A program made the position numbers and the translations under genes. This document shows, piece after piece, positions 26,647 to 35,840 of a DNA stretch of 64,000 nucleotides. The DNA is from Blastococcus sp. TF02-09 (GTDB lineage Bacteria; Actinomycetota; Actinomycetes; Mycobacteriales; Geodermatophilaceae), in contig NZ_QOHH01000002.1 in the NCBI RefSeq assembly GCF_003319105.1, forward strand, positions 310,001 to 374,000. The letters are read 5' to 3'. The notes beneath the pieces are model-generated. The model was not told where the DNA came from and searched no databases. It saw nothing but the letters and a program-made list of their open reading frames with translations. The first letter of the stretch is position 1. Each line of letters opens with the position of its first letter.

Positions 26647-27897
26647 GTGGCCGCGCCCGCTCTGACCTCTCCGGCAGCGGCTGCGCGCACCGTCACGACC
26701 GTCCGCACCGACGACGCCGGCGAGCTGCTCGACCTCCTGCCGGGGGGTCCCGGGCTGTCCTGGGTCCGCCGCGGGGAGGGGCTGGTCGGCTGGGGCGAGG
26801 CCGCCCGCCTGGAGGTCACCGGCCCCACCGCGCTGGCCGACGCCGCCGCCTGGTGGGAGCGGTACACCGCCGGGCTCGACGTCGCCGACGACCTCGGCAT
26901 CCCCGGCTCCGGCCCGGTGCTGTTCGGCAGCATCGCCTTCGACCCGGTGGCCGGGACGTCGGTGTTCGTCGTCCCCGAGGTGGTGGTCGGCCGGCGGGAC
27001 GGCGTCGGCTGGATCACCACGGTCGGCGACGGCGTCCCTCCCGAGGCGGGCGGCTCCCCCGCTCCGGCCGACGGCCCCGCGCCCCGGCTGCGCTACGCCG
27101 ACGGCGCCCTCGACCCGGCCACCTGGTGCGCCGCCGTCGCCACCGCCGTCGCCCGGATCGACGCCGGTGAGCTGGACAAGGTGGTGCTCGCCCGCGACCT
27201 GCTGGTCTCCGCCGAGCCGGCGCTCGACCCGCGGCAGCTGCTGCGCCGGCTGGCCGCGCGGTTCCCGGACTGCTGGACCTTCGCCGTCGACGGGCTGCTG
27301 GGCGCCACCCCGGAACTGCTGCTGCGGCGCACCGGGCGGCAGCTGTCCTCCCGCGTCCTGGCCGGGACGGCGGCGCGCGGCGCCGGAGCCGAGGACGACC
27401 GTTTGGCCGCCGCGCTGCTCGACTCGGCCAAGGACCGCGCGGAGCACGCCTGGGCCGTCGACTCCCTGGTCGACGCGCTCGCGCCCTACTGCAGCCAGCT
27501 CACCGCGCCCGAGGAGCCCGCGCTGCTCACGCTGGCCAACGTGCGGCACCTGGCCTCCGACGTGACCGGCACCCAGCGCGGCTCGGCCGGACTGCTGGAG
27601 CTGGTCGGCGCGGTGCATCCGACCGCGGCGGTGTGCGGGGCGCCCACGCCCGCTGCCGCCGCGCTGATCGGGGAGCTGGAGGGCATGGACCGCGGCCGCT
27701 ACGCGGGACCGGTCGGCTGGCTCGACGCCCGGGGCGACGGCGAGTTCGGCCTCGCGCTGCGGTGCGCCGAGCTCACTGCCGACGGCGGGGCGCGGCTGTT
27801 CGCCGGCTGCGGCATCGTGGCCGGCTCCGAGCCCGCCGCGGAGCTGGCCGAGACCCAGGCGAAGTTCGCCGCCTTCCAGGACGCGCTCGAGGGCTGA
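26647..27897 (+). CDS. menF: Isochorismate synthase (MenF-type)
   Basis: The 416-residue chorismate-binding enzyme shows [69 protein letters not shown] and the C-terminal [20 protein letters not shown]. It converts chorismate to isochorismate as the first committed step of menaquinone synthesis. A siderophore or salicylate role is the alternative, but divergence from menG and closeness to menD/C/E/A favour menaquinone. The GTG start is leaderless-like. Confidence 0.9.
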   Translation: MAAPALTSPAAAARTVTTVRTDDAGELLDLLPGGPGLSWVRRGEGLVGWGEAARLEVTGPTALADAAAWWERYTAGLDVADDLGIPGSGPVLFGSIAFDPVAGTSVFVVPEVVVGRRDGVGWITTVGDGVPPEAGGSPAPADGPAPRLRYADGALDPATWCAAVATAVARIDAGELDKVVLARDLLVSAEPALDPRQLLRRLAARFPDCWTFAVDGLLGATPELLLRRTGRQLSSRVLAGTAARGAGAEDDRLAAALLDSAKDRAEHAWAVDSLVDALAPYCSQLTAPEEPALLTLANVRHLASDVTGTQRGSAGLLELVGAVHPTAAVCGAPTPAAAALIGELEGMDRGRYAGPVGWLDARGDGEFGLALRCAELTADGGARLFAGCGIVAGSEPAAELAETQAKFAAFQDALEG

Positions 27898-27904
27898 GGA
27901 GCCG

Positions 27905-28837
27905 TCAGCCGGACCCGGCGAACGCGACGTCGCTGATCGTCGTGAAGTCCCGGATCGCGCCGTCGTTGCCGGTGCCGGCGATCTCCAGCACGACCCGCGT
28001 CGTCGTCACCGGCTGGTCTAGCGGCGCCTCCGCCAGGTCCCGGCTCGGCGCGGCGACGTCCTGCCGGTGGACCGCACCGGTGTCGAAGCCCCACGCGACC
28101 GCGGTGACCGTGCGGTTCTCGCCGAAGCGGTCGGTGCCGTCGACCGGGTCGGTCTTGGCGTAGCCCGGGACGAGCGCGACCGAGGAGACGACGACCGGCC
28201 GGCCGAAGTCGAAGACCAGGCGCTGACCGACGGCGGAGCCCGCGCAGCGCCAGGCTGTGCCGCCGACCCCGTCCAGGGTGTTCGCCGGGTCGAAGGTGAC
28301 CGGCGCACCGGCGGCGTCCACGGCCGGCGGGGCCGAGCAGGAGGCGGTGACCGACACGGGCAGGAGCGGTCCGGCGACGGGCGGGGCGGCCGTGGCGGTC
28401 GCCGTGGAGGAGCCCGCGGTCGACGAGGGGTCGACTGCCGCGGCGGCGTCGACGGTGCCCGGGACGGCCTGCGCCGCCGCCGGGTCGTCGTCGGCCAGCA
28501 GCAGACGGTCGCCGACCAGGTAGCCGCCACCGACGACGAGCAGGCCGGCGCAGGCGAGCGTCGCCACCCGCAGCGGTCGGCCGGGGTCGCGGGCGGGGCG
28601 CGCGTGCCGCGGCCCGGCCTCCTGGACCGCGGGCGCGACCTCGGCCAGCGGCGTGACCGGGGCGGACGGCGTGGCCTGGGCGGACGGCCACGCCACCGAC
28701 GGGACGGGGTAGGAGAAGGCCGGCTCCGCGGCCGTGCCCCGCCCGGACGACGAGGTCGGCTGCAGGTTCGCCCCGCACGTGATGCAGAAGCGCTGCGCGC
28801 CGCCGGCCTGCACCCCGCAGGCACCGCAGTACCTCAC
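27905..28837 (-). CDS. Zinc-ribbon membrane protein with NADase-type/discoidin-like glycan-binding domain
   Basis: The 310-residue protein begins with a zinc ribbon (YCGACG and FCITCG), then a Pro/Ala-rich linker, one membrane helix (about residues 90-107) and an outside domain with TLDGVGGTAWRCAGSAVGQ, LVFDFGRPVVVSSVALVPGY and GTDRFGENRTVTAVAWGFDT. That last domain is the F5/8 type C-like fold seen in actinobacterial membrane-anchored proteins. Binding is inferred to be to carbohydrate or cell-wall material. The GTG start is at 28837. It lies 39 bp downstream of a second zinc-ribbon membrane protein in the same orientation; the pair is probably co-expressed. Confidence 0.75.
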   Translation of the reverse strand: MRYCGACGVQAGGAQRFCITCGANLQPTSSSGRGTAAEPAFSYPVPSVAWPSAQATPSAPVTPLAEVAPAVQEAGPRHARPARDPGRPLRVATLACAGLLVVGGGYLVGDRLLLADDDPAAAQAVPGTVDAAAAVDPSSTAGSSTATATAAPPVAGPLLPVSVTASCSAPPAVDAAGAPVTFDPANTLDGVGGTAWRCAGSAVGQRLVFDFGRPVVVSSVALVPGYAKTDPVDGTDRFGENRTVTAVAWGFDTGAVHRQDVAAPSRDLAEAPLDQPVTTTRVVLEIAGTGNDGAIRDFTTISDVAFAGSG

Positions 28838-28876
28838 GCCGCGCCGCCGTCCTCGTCGCGACTCATCGGGGAACTC

Positions 28877-30643
28877 CTACTGGCCGGGCGGCGGAACGGG
28901 CGGGAGCGGCTGCTGCTGCGGGTAGGGCGGCTGCTCGTGCGGCGGCTGCGCGTAGGGCTGCGGCTCGTAGGGCTGGGGCTGGTAGGCCTGCTGCTCGTAG
29001 GGCGGCGGAGGCGGAGGCGGCTGCCCGTACGCGTACGGGTGCGGCTGGGGCGGCTGCGCGAACTGCTGCGTGGGCTGCTGACCGCCCGGCTGCTGCCAGC
29101 CCTGGGCGGCGCCCGTGGCCGGAGCGACGGGACGGGGCGCCGCGACGCCGAAGCGGCCGCGGAGCCGGGTGACCAGCGAACTGGAGATCCGCGTCGCGAT
29201 CACCGGGCCGAGCAGGCCGGCGACGAGACCCCACAGCCCCAGGGCGACCGCGGCGATGACCGGGTTGAACGTCGCCGAGGCGCTTCCGGAGGCACCGAAG
29301 GACGCGACCCCGCCGGAGAACTCGGACGAGATGCGCAGCAGCAGCGCCGCGGCGAACGCCACGACCGCCAGCGCGCCGGCGAAGCGGAACGCCTCGCGGC
29401 GGGCCTCGGCGACGGAGTTCTGGCGGACGGTGAGCACCGTCGCCACCACCAGCAGGACGAGCAGCAGGACGACCGGCGCCAGCCAGACCCACGCGCTTTC
29501 CTCGGTGAAGGTGAAGAGATCGACGCTGTCCGCGGTGGCACCGAGGTCGATGCCGAGGCCGCCGAGCCCGGTGTCGGTACCCAGCGGGACACCCGCCGAC
29601 CACAGGACGCTGGCCAGCGCGCCGTTGCCGGCGCCGAGCACCAGGACGCCGAGCTGCGCGACGCGCTCGTCGTTCTGGACGAGGCTGCAGACGAGGAAGG
29701 CCACCACGCCGAGCAGCCCGGCGGCGAGGACCGCCAGCGCGCCGAGCAGCGGGGCCACCGCCTGGGCGCGGACGGCGGCGAGGCGCGCCGGCAGCCCGCC
29801 GCGGGTCTGCCGGGAGAACAGCCACACCAGGCCGGTCGTGGCGACGGCGAACAGCACCGCGCCGATCAGCGTCGACCAGACCGACACCCCGACCCTGTCG
29901 ATGGGGGCGAACTCCGCGTCGACCTCGTCGATGCGGTAGCGGGTCAGCAGGGCCAGCGGGAGGAACAGCACCGCGAACACCAGCGTCGTGCGCGCGCCCT
30001 GGAGCAGCAGGTCGCGGCCGCCGTGCACCCCGCGGGCGCGCAGCGAGCGGAGGAAGAGCCACGCCAGCAGGCCCAGGCCGGTGAAGGTCAGCGTGAGGGG
30101 CAGCAGACCGACGCTGCCGGAGCCGCTGACGACGCCGTCGAAGAACGGCTCGCCACCGCTGTCGAAGAACTCGTCGTCGCCGAGGATGTCGGCGGAGCTC
30201 TCGACGAAGACGTCGCCACCCACGGCGGTGCACACCGCACCCGCGGTGAGGGCGACGACCTCGCGGACGCCGAGCTCGCCCGCGGCCAACAGCAGGACAC
30301 CCACCAGCGCGAGCGCCAGCATGGCCAGCACGGAGAACCCGGCGGCCTTGAGCGCGCCCCGCCAGTCACCGCCGAGCAGGGCGTCGATCGCACCGCGCGC
30401 CGCAGGACCGCCCTGCGGCGTCGCCGACCCCCACGGGGCACCGCCCTGGCCGGGGGCCCCGTACGGGCCGCCGGCCGGCGGCCCGCCGTAGGAGGCGCCG
30501 TGCTGGACGGAGGTGGCGCCGTGCGCCTGCGGATGGGGCGCGGCCGGGGCCTGCACCGGCGCCACCGGGCTGCCGCACGAGCCGCAGAAGGCGGTGTCGG
30601 GTCCCACCGGAGCCCCGCAGGCGCCGCAGATGCGGTCCGTCAT
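28877..30643 (-). CDS. Zinc-ribbon polytopic membrane protein with Pro/Gln/Tyr-rich tail
   Basis: The 588-residue protein opens with a zinc ribbon (ICGACGAPVG and FCGSCGSPV), a Gly/Pro/Ala linker and about eight to ten membrane helices (for example VLAMLALALVGVLLLAAGEL and PLLGALAVLAAGLLGVVAFL). It ends in about 70 residues of low-complexity Pro, Gln and Tyr repeats. I do not recognise a functional family for the membrane core. The cytoplasmic zinc ribbon and the repetitive tail suggest a scaffold or regulatory role. The neighbouring gene shares the N-terminal ribbon, indicating related function. It is inserted between menF and menD. Confidence 0.75.
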   Translation of the reverse strand: MTDRICGACGAPVGPDTAFCGSCGSPVAPVQAPAAPHPQAHGATSVQHGASYGGPPAGGPYGAPGQGGAPWGSATPQGGPAARGAIDALLGGDWRGALKAAGFSVLAMLALALVGVLLLAAGELGVREVVALTAGAVCTAVGGDVFVESSADILGDDEFFDSGGEPFFDGVVSGSGSVGLLPLTLTFTGLGLLAWLFLRSLRARGVHGGRDLLLQGARTTLVFAVLFLPLALLTRYRIDEVDAEFAPIDRVGVSVWSTLIGAVLFAVATTGLVWLFSRQTRGGLPARLAAVRAQAVAPLLGALAVLAAGLLGVVAFLVCSLVQNDERVAQLGVLVLGAGNGALASVLWSAGVPLGTDTGLGGLGIDLGATADSVDLFTFTEESAWVWLAPVVLLLVLLVVATVLTVRQNSVAEARREAFRFAGALAVVAFAAALLLRISSEFSGGVASFGASGSASATFNPVIAAVALGLWGLVAGLLGPVIATRISSSLVTRLRGRFGVAAPRPVAPATGAAQGWQQPGGQQPTQQFAQPPQPHPYAYGQPPPPPPPYEQQAYQPQPYEPQPYAQPPHEQPPYPQQQPLPPVPPPGQ

Positions 30644-30746
30644 GTGTGCTCTCCCCAGAAGTGACGGCGCGCGCCGTGCTCGCGGGTCACCCTAGGGGTC
30701 CGCGCCGTCCGGGCGAGACCTCCCTGTGGACGGCGGCGCGGCGCCG

Positions 30747-32426
30747 TCAGCCGTGCAGGGCAGCCGCAGCGGCGGCACGGAGGTCGCGCGCGAGAGCGGC
30801 CTCCGCGCGCTGGTCGGTGCGGACGACGACCACGTGCGGTCCGCCCAGCCCCAGAGCGGCCGGCAGCTCGTCCGCCGTCGACACCCGCGTCGCGGCCCAG
30901 CCGAGCGACTCCGCCACGGCGACCAGATCGCGGCCGTGCGGCGTGCCGAACACCCGGCGGTAGCCCTCCGCGTAACGGTCCTCACCGGGCTCGAGCTGGG
31001 CGAAGATGCCGCCGCCGTCGTTGTCCGGCACCACGACGGTCAGATCGGGGACGCGCTCGCCCTCGCCGGTCAGCAGCCCGGTGAGGTCGTGCAGGAAGGT
31101 GAGGTCGCCCATCAGCGCGAACGCGGGACCGCCGTGCACGAGCGCCGCGCCGACGGCGGTGGAGATCGTGCCGTCGATGCCGGCGACCCCGCGGTTGGCC
31201 AGCACGGTCAGGTCCGCCCGCGGCACGGCGAGCCGATCGACGTCGCGCACCGGCGTCGACGACCCGAGCACCAGCAGCGCGCCGGCCGGCAGCGCGGCGA
31301 CGACGTCGCGGGCCAGTCGGGCGGCGGTGAGCTCCGGCGCGGCGTCGAGCACCGCGTCGACGGTGGCCCCGGCCCGGTCGGCGGCCGCCCGCCACGAGGC
31401 GGTCCAGTCCTCGTCGGACCCGTCACCCTCGGAGCCCGCGAGGATGCGGGTCACGCGGGTGCTGCTCCGCACCGCGTCGGCCCAGCGCGGGACCGCGCTG
31501 ACGGTCTCGACCGTGATCCCCGGATCGGCGAGCAGCGCGTTCACCGGCCGGGACAGCGTCGGCCGACCCACGACGACGACGTGGTCCGGGCGGTGCGCGG
31601 CCAGCCAGTCGGGAGCGCCCAGCAGGAGCACGCCGCCGCGGAGGCTGCCCGCCCAGGCGGCGCTGCTGGGCTCGGACACGACCGGCCATCGGGAGGAGCC
31701 GTCGAGTGCGGGCGCCGCGTGCGCGGGACCGTCGCCGCCGATCACCAGCGTGCGCGGGGGCAGCCGGTGAGCGGTGGCGGCGAATCCGGGCGGGGGCTGG
31801 GCCGCGGTCCACGCAGCGCCGTCGGGGCGGCCGGCCCACGGTCCGTCCAGGGCGCCGCCGTCGTCGTCCCCCGGCATGAGCGGGTCGCGCAGGGCGAGGT
31901 TGAGGTGCACCGGGCCGGGGTCGGCCGACAGCGCCCCGGTGGCGGTGATCAGCGCCCTGGCGACGACGGAGCGCCAGTAGCGGTTCTGCGCCGCCTCGCG
32001 TCCCTCCTCGGGCACGCCGACGTCGGCCGCCCACCGCACGGCACCCCCGAAGAGCTGCGCCTGCTCGATGGTCTGGTTGGCGCCGGTCGAGCGCAGCTCC
32101 GGTGGCCGGTCGGCGGTGAGCGCCAGCAGCGGCACCCCGCTGGCGTCGGCTTCCAGCACCGCCGCGTGCAGGTGCGCCGCCGCCGTTCCCGAGGTCGTGA
32201 GCACCGGCACCGGCCGGCCTGACGCCTTGGCCAGGCCCAGCGCCAGGAACGACGCCGTCCGCTCGTCGATGCGCACGTGCAGCCGCACCCGGCCGGAGCG
32301 CTCCCCGGCGGCCAGCGCCAGGGCCAGCGGCGCCGAGCGGGAGCCGGGGGCGAGCACCGCATCGGTGACGCCCCCGCGCAGCAGCTCGTCGACCACGACC
32401 CGGGCGAAGGCGGTCGAGGGGTTCAT
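30747..32426 (-). CDS. menD: SEPHCHC synthase (MenD)
   Basis: The 559-residue thiamine-diphosphate enzyme starts MNPSTAFARVVVDELLRGGV. The family marks are VLAPGSRSAPLALALA, RIDERTASFLALGLAKASG, TSGTAAAHLHAAVLEA, LTADRPPELRSTGANQTIEQ, MGDLTFLHDLTGLL and VVPDNDGGGIFAQLEPGE. It joins isochorismate and 2-oxoglutarate. The ATG overlaps the menC stop (ATGA), so menC-menD are one transcript. Confidence 0.96.
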   Translation of the reverse strand: MNPSTAFARVVVDELLRGGVTDAVLAPGSRSAPLALALAAGERSGRVRLHVRIDERTASFLALGLAKASGRPVPVLTTSGTAAAHLHAAVLEADASGVPLLALTADRPPELRSTGANQTIEQAQLFGGAVRWAADVGVPEEGREAAQNRYWRSVVARALITATGALSADPGPVHLNLALRDPLMPGDDDGGALDGPWAGRPDGAAWTAAQPPPGFAATAHRLPPRTLVIGGDGPAHAAPALDGSSRWPVVSEPSSAAWAGSLRGGVLLLGAPDWLAAHRPDHVVVVGRPTLSRPVNALLADPGITVETVSAVPRWADAVRSSTRVTRILAGSEGDGSDEDWTASWRAAADRAGATVDAVLDAAPELTAARLARDVVAALPAGALLVLGSSTPVRDVDRLAVPRADLTVLANRGVAGIDGTISTAVGAALVHGGPAFALMGDLTFLHDLTGLLTGEGERVPDLTVVVPDNDGGGIFAQLEPGEDRYAEGYRRVFGTPHGRDLVAVAESLGWAATRVSTADELPAALGLGGPHVVVVRTDQRAEAALARDLRAAAAAALHG

Positions 32427-33388
32427 GCGGTGATCACCGCGGTCATCCGCGCGGCCCACCGCTGCTCGGTCTCCGCGTCGGCGGCCACCGCGGCCTGCCG
32501 GTCGGGCTCGGGCCGGGCGACGGGCAGGGCGCCGTCGACCGGGAGCAGCGGCGTGCTCGACACGTCCTCGGTGAACATCGCCACGGTGGCCAGGCCGCAG
32601 GCGAACGGCAGGTCCGGGAGGGCGGCGGCCAGCGCCACCCCGGCGGCGATGCCGACCGAGCTCTCCAGCGCCGACGAGACGACGCAGGGCAGGCCGTGCG
32701 CCTCGGCGACGCGCAGGGCGGCCCGCACCCCGCCCAGCGGCTGCACCTTGAGGACGACGACGTCCCCGGCCTCGCGCAGGTCGACCGCCAGCGGGTCGGC
32801 CGAGCGCCGCACCCCCTCGTCGACGGCCACCCGGACGTCGATGCGGCGGCGCAGCGCGGCCAGCTCCTCCAGCGTGGCGCACGGCTGCTCGACGTACTCC
32901 AGGCCGACGGCGGCGTCGAGCGCCCGGATGCGGGTGACGGCGGTGTCCACGTCCCAGGCCGCGTTCGCGTCGACCCTCACCGCGCCCGACGGGCCGAGGG
33001 CGTCGCGCACGGCCTCCACGCGGGCGAGGTCGTCGGCCTCGGTCTGCCCCGGCTCGGCAATCTTGACCTTGGCCGTGCGGCACCCGGACGCGGCGACGAT
33101 GGCGTGCGCCCGCTCGGCGTCCACCGCGGGCACCGTGACGTTCACCGGGACCGAGTCGCGCACCGGGGCGGGCCAGCCGACGGTGGCGGCCTCCACGGCG
33201 GCGGCCCACCAGCGCCGGCTCTCCGCGACGTCGTAGTCCCAGAACGGGGAGAACTCGCCCCAGCCGGCCGGGCCGCGCAACAGCACGCCGTCGCGCACGT
33301 CGATGCCGCGGAACCGGTTGCGCAGCCGGACCGAGTAGACCCACGCGTCCGTCGACGGCCCACCGCCCGTCGCGGAGTTCGAGCTCAT
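32423..33388 (-). CDS. menC: o-Succinylbenzoate synthase (MenC)
   Basis: The 321-residue enolase-superfamily enzyme contains the catalytic Lys pair in TAKVKIAEPG, the three metal-binding acids in VRVDANAAW, LEYVEQPC and VAVDEGVRR, and the second catalytic Lys in VVLKVQPLGGV. It dehydrates SHCHC to o-succinylbenzoate. The ATG at 33388 follows a TACTGT -10-like hexamer (33396-33401) by 7 nt, so it is probably leaderless. It diverges from menE. Confidence 0.95.
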   Translation of the reverse strand: MSSNSATGGGPSTDAWVYSVRLRNRFRGIDVRDGVLLRGPAGWGEFSPFWDYDVAESRRWWAAAVEAATVGWPAPVRDSVPVNVTVPAVDAERAHAIVAASGCRTAKVKIAEPGQTEADDLARVEAVRDALGPSGAVRVDANAAWDVDTAVTRIRALDAAVGLEYVEQPCATLEELAALRRRIDVRVAVDEGVRRSADPLAVDLREAGDVVVLKVQPLGGVRAALRVAEAHGLPCVVSSALESSVGIAAGVALAAALPDLPFACGLATVAMFTEDVSSTPLLPVDGALPVARPEPDRQAAVAADAETEQRWAARMTAVITA

Positions 33389-33515
33389 GGCCGACACAGT
33401 AGGAGGACCCCGCTGCCCCCCACCGCTCGCCCGCTCGCGGCGGGAGCCTGCACCGGGGCTGGACACGCCCTCTCCCGTCGGGTCCTGCCTCCCCTCCGAC
33501 GTACGCTCGTCCCTC
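33389..33515. promoter_or_regulatory. Divergent promoter region between menC and menE
   Basis: This 127-bp gap holds TACTGT for menC on the minus strand (33396-33401) and TACGCT for menE on the plus strand (33502-33507), each 7-8 nt before its start codon. No clear operator is visible. An apparent coding frame across the gap is a read-through shadow. Confidence 0.45.
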
Positions 33516-34637
33516 GTGGCCCGGCACCTGACCCTCGTCCCCGCGGCCGAGGTGAGCCAGGCCGACGTGCGCGCGGCGCTGGACGGCGACCGGCCGCTGG
33601 CCGTCCTCCCGGCCGGCCCGCCCGCGGCCGTCGAGGCCGCCCGCGCGGTGCTCCGGCCCGAGGTCCCCCTGGAGGAGGGCGCCGACCTCGTCGTCGTCAC
33701 CTCCGGCTCCACCGGCACCGGCCGGGGCGTGCTGCTGACGGTCGACGCCCTCCGCGCGTCCGCGACGGCGACGCTGGACCGGCTCGGCGGGCCGGGCAGC
33801 TGGCTGCTCGCGCTGCCCGTCTCGGCGATCGCCGGTCTGCAGGTGCTCTGCCGCAGCGAGCTGGCCGGCCGCGAGGCGGTCGTGCTGGACAAGGGCGAGG
33901 CCCTGGCGGCGGCCCTCGCCCGGATGCCGGCCGGCGACCGCCGGTACACCGCCCTGGTGCCCACCCAGCTGGTCCGCTTCCTCGACACCGAGCCCGACGC
34001 GCTGCGCGCGTTCGACACCGTCCTGGTCGGCGGAGCCGCCACCGACCCGGCGCTGCTGTCCCGCGCCCGCGCCGACGGCGTCCGCGTCGTCACGACCTAC
34101 GGCATGACCGAGACCGCGGGCGGCTGCGTCTACGACGGCACCCCGCTGGACGGCGTCCGGGTCCGCGTGACCGACGGCGGGGTGGAGCTCGCCGGCCCCG
34201 TCCTCGCCACCGGCTACCGGCTGGACCCGGCCGCCACCGCCGCCGCGTTCGAGGGCGGCTGGTTCCGCACCCGCGACGCCGGGGACCTGGACGACGCGGG
34301 CCGGCTCACCGTGCGCGGGCGGCTCGACGACGTGGTCATCAGCGGCGGAGTGAACGTCGCGCCCGCGGCGGTGGAGGCGGTGCTGCGCGAGCACGCGGGG
34401 ATCGCCGACGCCGTCGTCGTGGGCCGGCCGGACCCGGAGTGGGGCCAGCGGGTCGTCGCCGCCGTCGTCCCGTCCGGTGACCGCGCCCCCGACCTGGCCG
34501 AGCTGCGTCGCTGGGTGGGCGACCGGCTGGGCGCACCGGCCGCACCCCGGCAGCTGCACGTGCTGGCCGCCGTCCCGACCCTGCACACCGGCAAGCCCGA
34601 CCGCCGCGCGGTCGCCGCCCTGATCCCGGAGGTCTGA
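33516..34637 (+). CDS. menE: o-Succinylbenzoate-CoA ligase (MenE)
   Basis: The 373-residue adenylate-forming enzyme has the P-loop VVTSGSTGTGRGVLLT, VPTQLVRFLD, TTYGMTETAGGCVYDG and the hinge/lid segments FRTRDAGDLDD and GRLDDVVISGGVNVAPAAVE. It activates o-succinylbenzoate for ring closure by MenB, which is not in the window. It is shorter than typical acyl-CoA ligases, as actinobacterial MenE usually is. The GTG at 33516 follows a TACGCT hexamer and lacks a ribosome site. menA begins directly after its stop. Confidence 0.93.
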   Translation: MARHLTLVPAAEVSQADVRAALDGDRPLAVLPAGPPAAVEAARAVLRPEVPLEEGADLVVVTSGSTGTGRGVLLTVDALRASATATLDRLGGPGSWLLALPVSAIAGLQVLCRSELAGREAVVLDKGEALAAALARMPAGDRRYTALVPTQLVRFLDTEPDALRAFDTVLVGGAATDPALLSRARADGVRVVTTYGMTETAGGCVYDGTPLDGVRVRVTDGGVELAGPVLATGYRLDPAATAAAFEGGWFRTRDAGDLDDAGRLTVRGRLDDVVISGGVNVAPAAVEAVLREHAGIADAVVVGRPDPEWGQRVVAAVVPSGDRAPDLAELRRWVGDRLGAPAAPRQLHVLAAVPTLHTGKPDRRAVAALIPEV

Positions 34638-35510
34638 GTGGCCACCCCCGCACAGTGGCTGGCCGGTGCCCGGCCCCGCACGCTCCCGGCCGCGGTCGCG
34701 CCGGTGCTCGTCGGCACCGGCGCCGCCGCCGCGCTGGACGGGTTCCGCCCGGCCACCGCGCTCCTGGCGCTCGTGGTCGCGCTGGCGCTGCAGGTCGCGG
34801 TGAACTACGCCAACGACTACTCCGACGGCAGGCGCGGCACCGACGCCGACCGGGTCGGGCCCATGCGGCTGGTGGGCTCGGGCGCCGCGTCGCCGCGAGC
34901 GGTGCTGGTCGCCGCGATGCTCTCCTTCGCCGTCGCGGCGGTGGCCGGGCTGGTGCTGGCGGCGCTGACCAGCTGGTGGCTCGTGGCGGTGGGGGCGGTG
35001 TGCATCCTGGCCGCCTGGACCTACACCGGCGGGCCGATCCCCTACGGCTACCGGGCGCTGGGCGAGGTCTTCGTCTTCGTGTTCTTCGGGCTCGTCGCCG
35101 TCGTCGGCACCACCTACGTGCAGACCCGCACGCTGCCGGGGCTGGCCTGGGCCGTCGCCGTCCCCGTCGGGCTGCTGATCGTGGCGATCCTGGTGGTCAA
35201 CAACGTGCGCGACATCGACGGCGACGCGCTCGTCGGCAAGCGCACCCTGGCGGTGCTGCTGGGCGAGGGGGGCACCCGGTGGGCGTTCGCCGGGCTGTTC
35301 GTCGTCGCGCTGCTGGTCGTGCTGGCCGTGGGCGTCGTCCGGCCCTGGGTGCTCATTACGCTGCTCGCGGTGCCACTGGGCGTGCCGCCGCTGCGGACCG
35401 TGCTGGGCGGTGGCCGCGGCCCCGCGCTCATCGCCGCCCTGGGCGGCACCGGCCGGCTCACGCTGGTGACCGGGGTGCTGCTGGCCGCCGGGCTGGCGCT
35501 CAGCGGCTGA
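34638..35510 (+). CDS. menA: 1,4-Dihydroxy-2-naphthoate polyprenyltransferase (MenA)
   Basis: The 290-residue UbiA-family membrane enzyme has about eight helices. The first Asp-rich motif is NYANDYSDGRRGTDADRVGP and the second is NNVRDIDGDALVGKRTLAVL. It attaches the polyprenyl tail to the naphthoate ring at the membrane; the tail could come from the synthase at 5455-6510. The GTG start immediately follows the menE stop with no gap, so the two are coupled. Confidence 0.95.
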   Translation: MATPAQWLAGARPRTLPAAVAPVLVGTGAAAALDGFRPATALLALVVALALQVAVNYANDYSDGRRGTDADRVGPMRLVGSGAASPRAVLVAAMLSFAVAAVAGLVLAALTSWWLVAVGAVCILAAWTYTGGPIPYGYRALGEVFVFVFFGLVAVVGTTYVQTRTLPGLAWAVAVPVGLLIVAILVVNNVRDIDGDALVGKRTLAVLLGEGGTRWAFAGLFVVALLVVLAVGVVRPWVLITLLAVPLGVPPLRTVLGGGRGPALIAALGGTGRLTLVTGVLLAAGLALSG

Positions 35511-35513
35511 CGG

Positions 35514-35840
35514 TCAGGCGGGCGGCTGCTCGCCGCTGAGCCGCGAGCGCAGCTGCTCCTTCTGCGCGCGGCGGGCCAGGTTGCGGGCGACGAGCGCCTC
35601 GCTGAGCCGCTCCCGCGAGGGCCGCAGCGCGACGTAGGAGACCGGCATCGACAGCAGCAGGCCGAACAGCAGCCCGGACCAGAAGTCGAGTCCGCCGAAC
35701 CACCACAGCAGCAGGGTCAGCAGGGCGAAGATGCCCAGCCGGCCGACGGTGTGCAGGACCAGCCAGGGCAGCACCTTGGGCGGCGTCGCGGTTCCTCCGG
35801 TGGGTCCGGCCGGGCTCGCCGGGGTCTCGTGCTCAGCCAT
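35514..35840 (-). CDS. DUF4229-type small membrane protein
   Basis: The 108-residue protein has a polar N-terminus and two membrane helices (about residues 33-47 and 50-68: GIFALLTLLLWWFGGLDFWS, SGLLFGLLLSMPVSYVAL), followed by a basic cytoplasmic tail (RERLSEALVARNLARRAQKE). This pattern is that of DUF4229 proteins found beside menaquinone or cytochrome c genes in actinobacteria. Its function is unknown. The ATG lies within the end of the Lrp gene, so the two are coupled. It converges with menA. Confidence 0.7.
   Translation of the reverse strand: MAEHETPASPAGPTGGTATPPKVLPWLVLHTVGRLGIFALLTLLLWWFGGLDFWSGLLFGLLLSMPVSYVALRPSRERLSEALVARNLARRAQKEQLRSRLSGEQPPA

Noticed and set aside
28067-30664. 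An 865-codon plus-strand frame opposite the zinc-ribbon genes
   Set aside because: It is antisense to two genes with clear zinc ribbons and membrane helices, and it has low-complexity Arg/Gly/Asp/Glu/Gln composition.
30747-34586. A 1,279-codon minus-strand frame as a single giant protein
   Set aside because: Only the last 559 residues are MenD. The upstream part is an out-of-frame reading of menC and antisense of menE.
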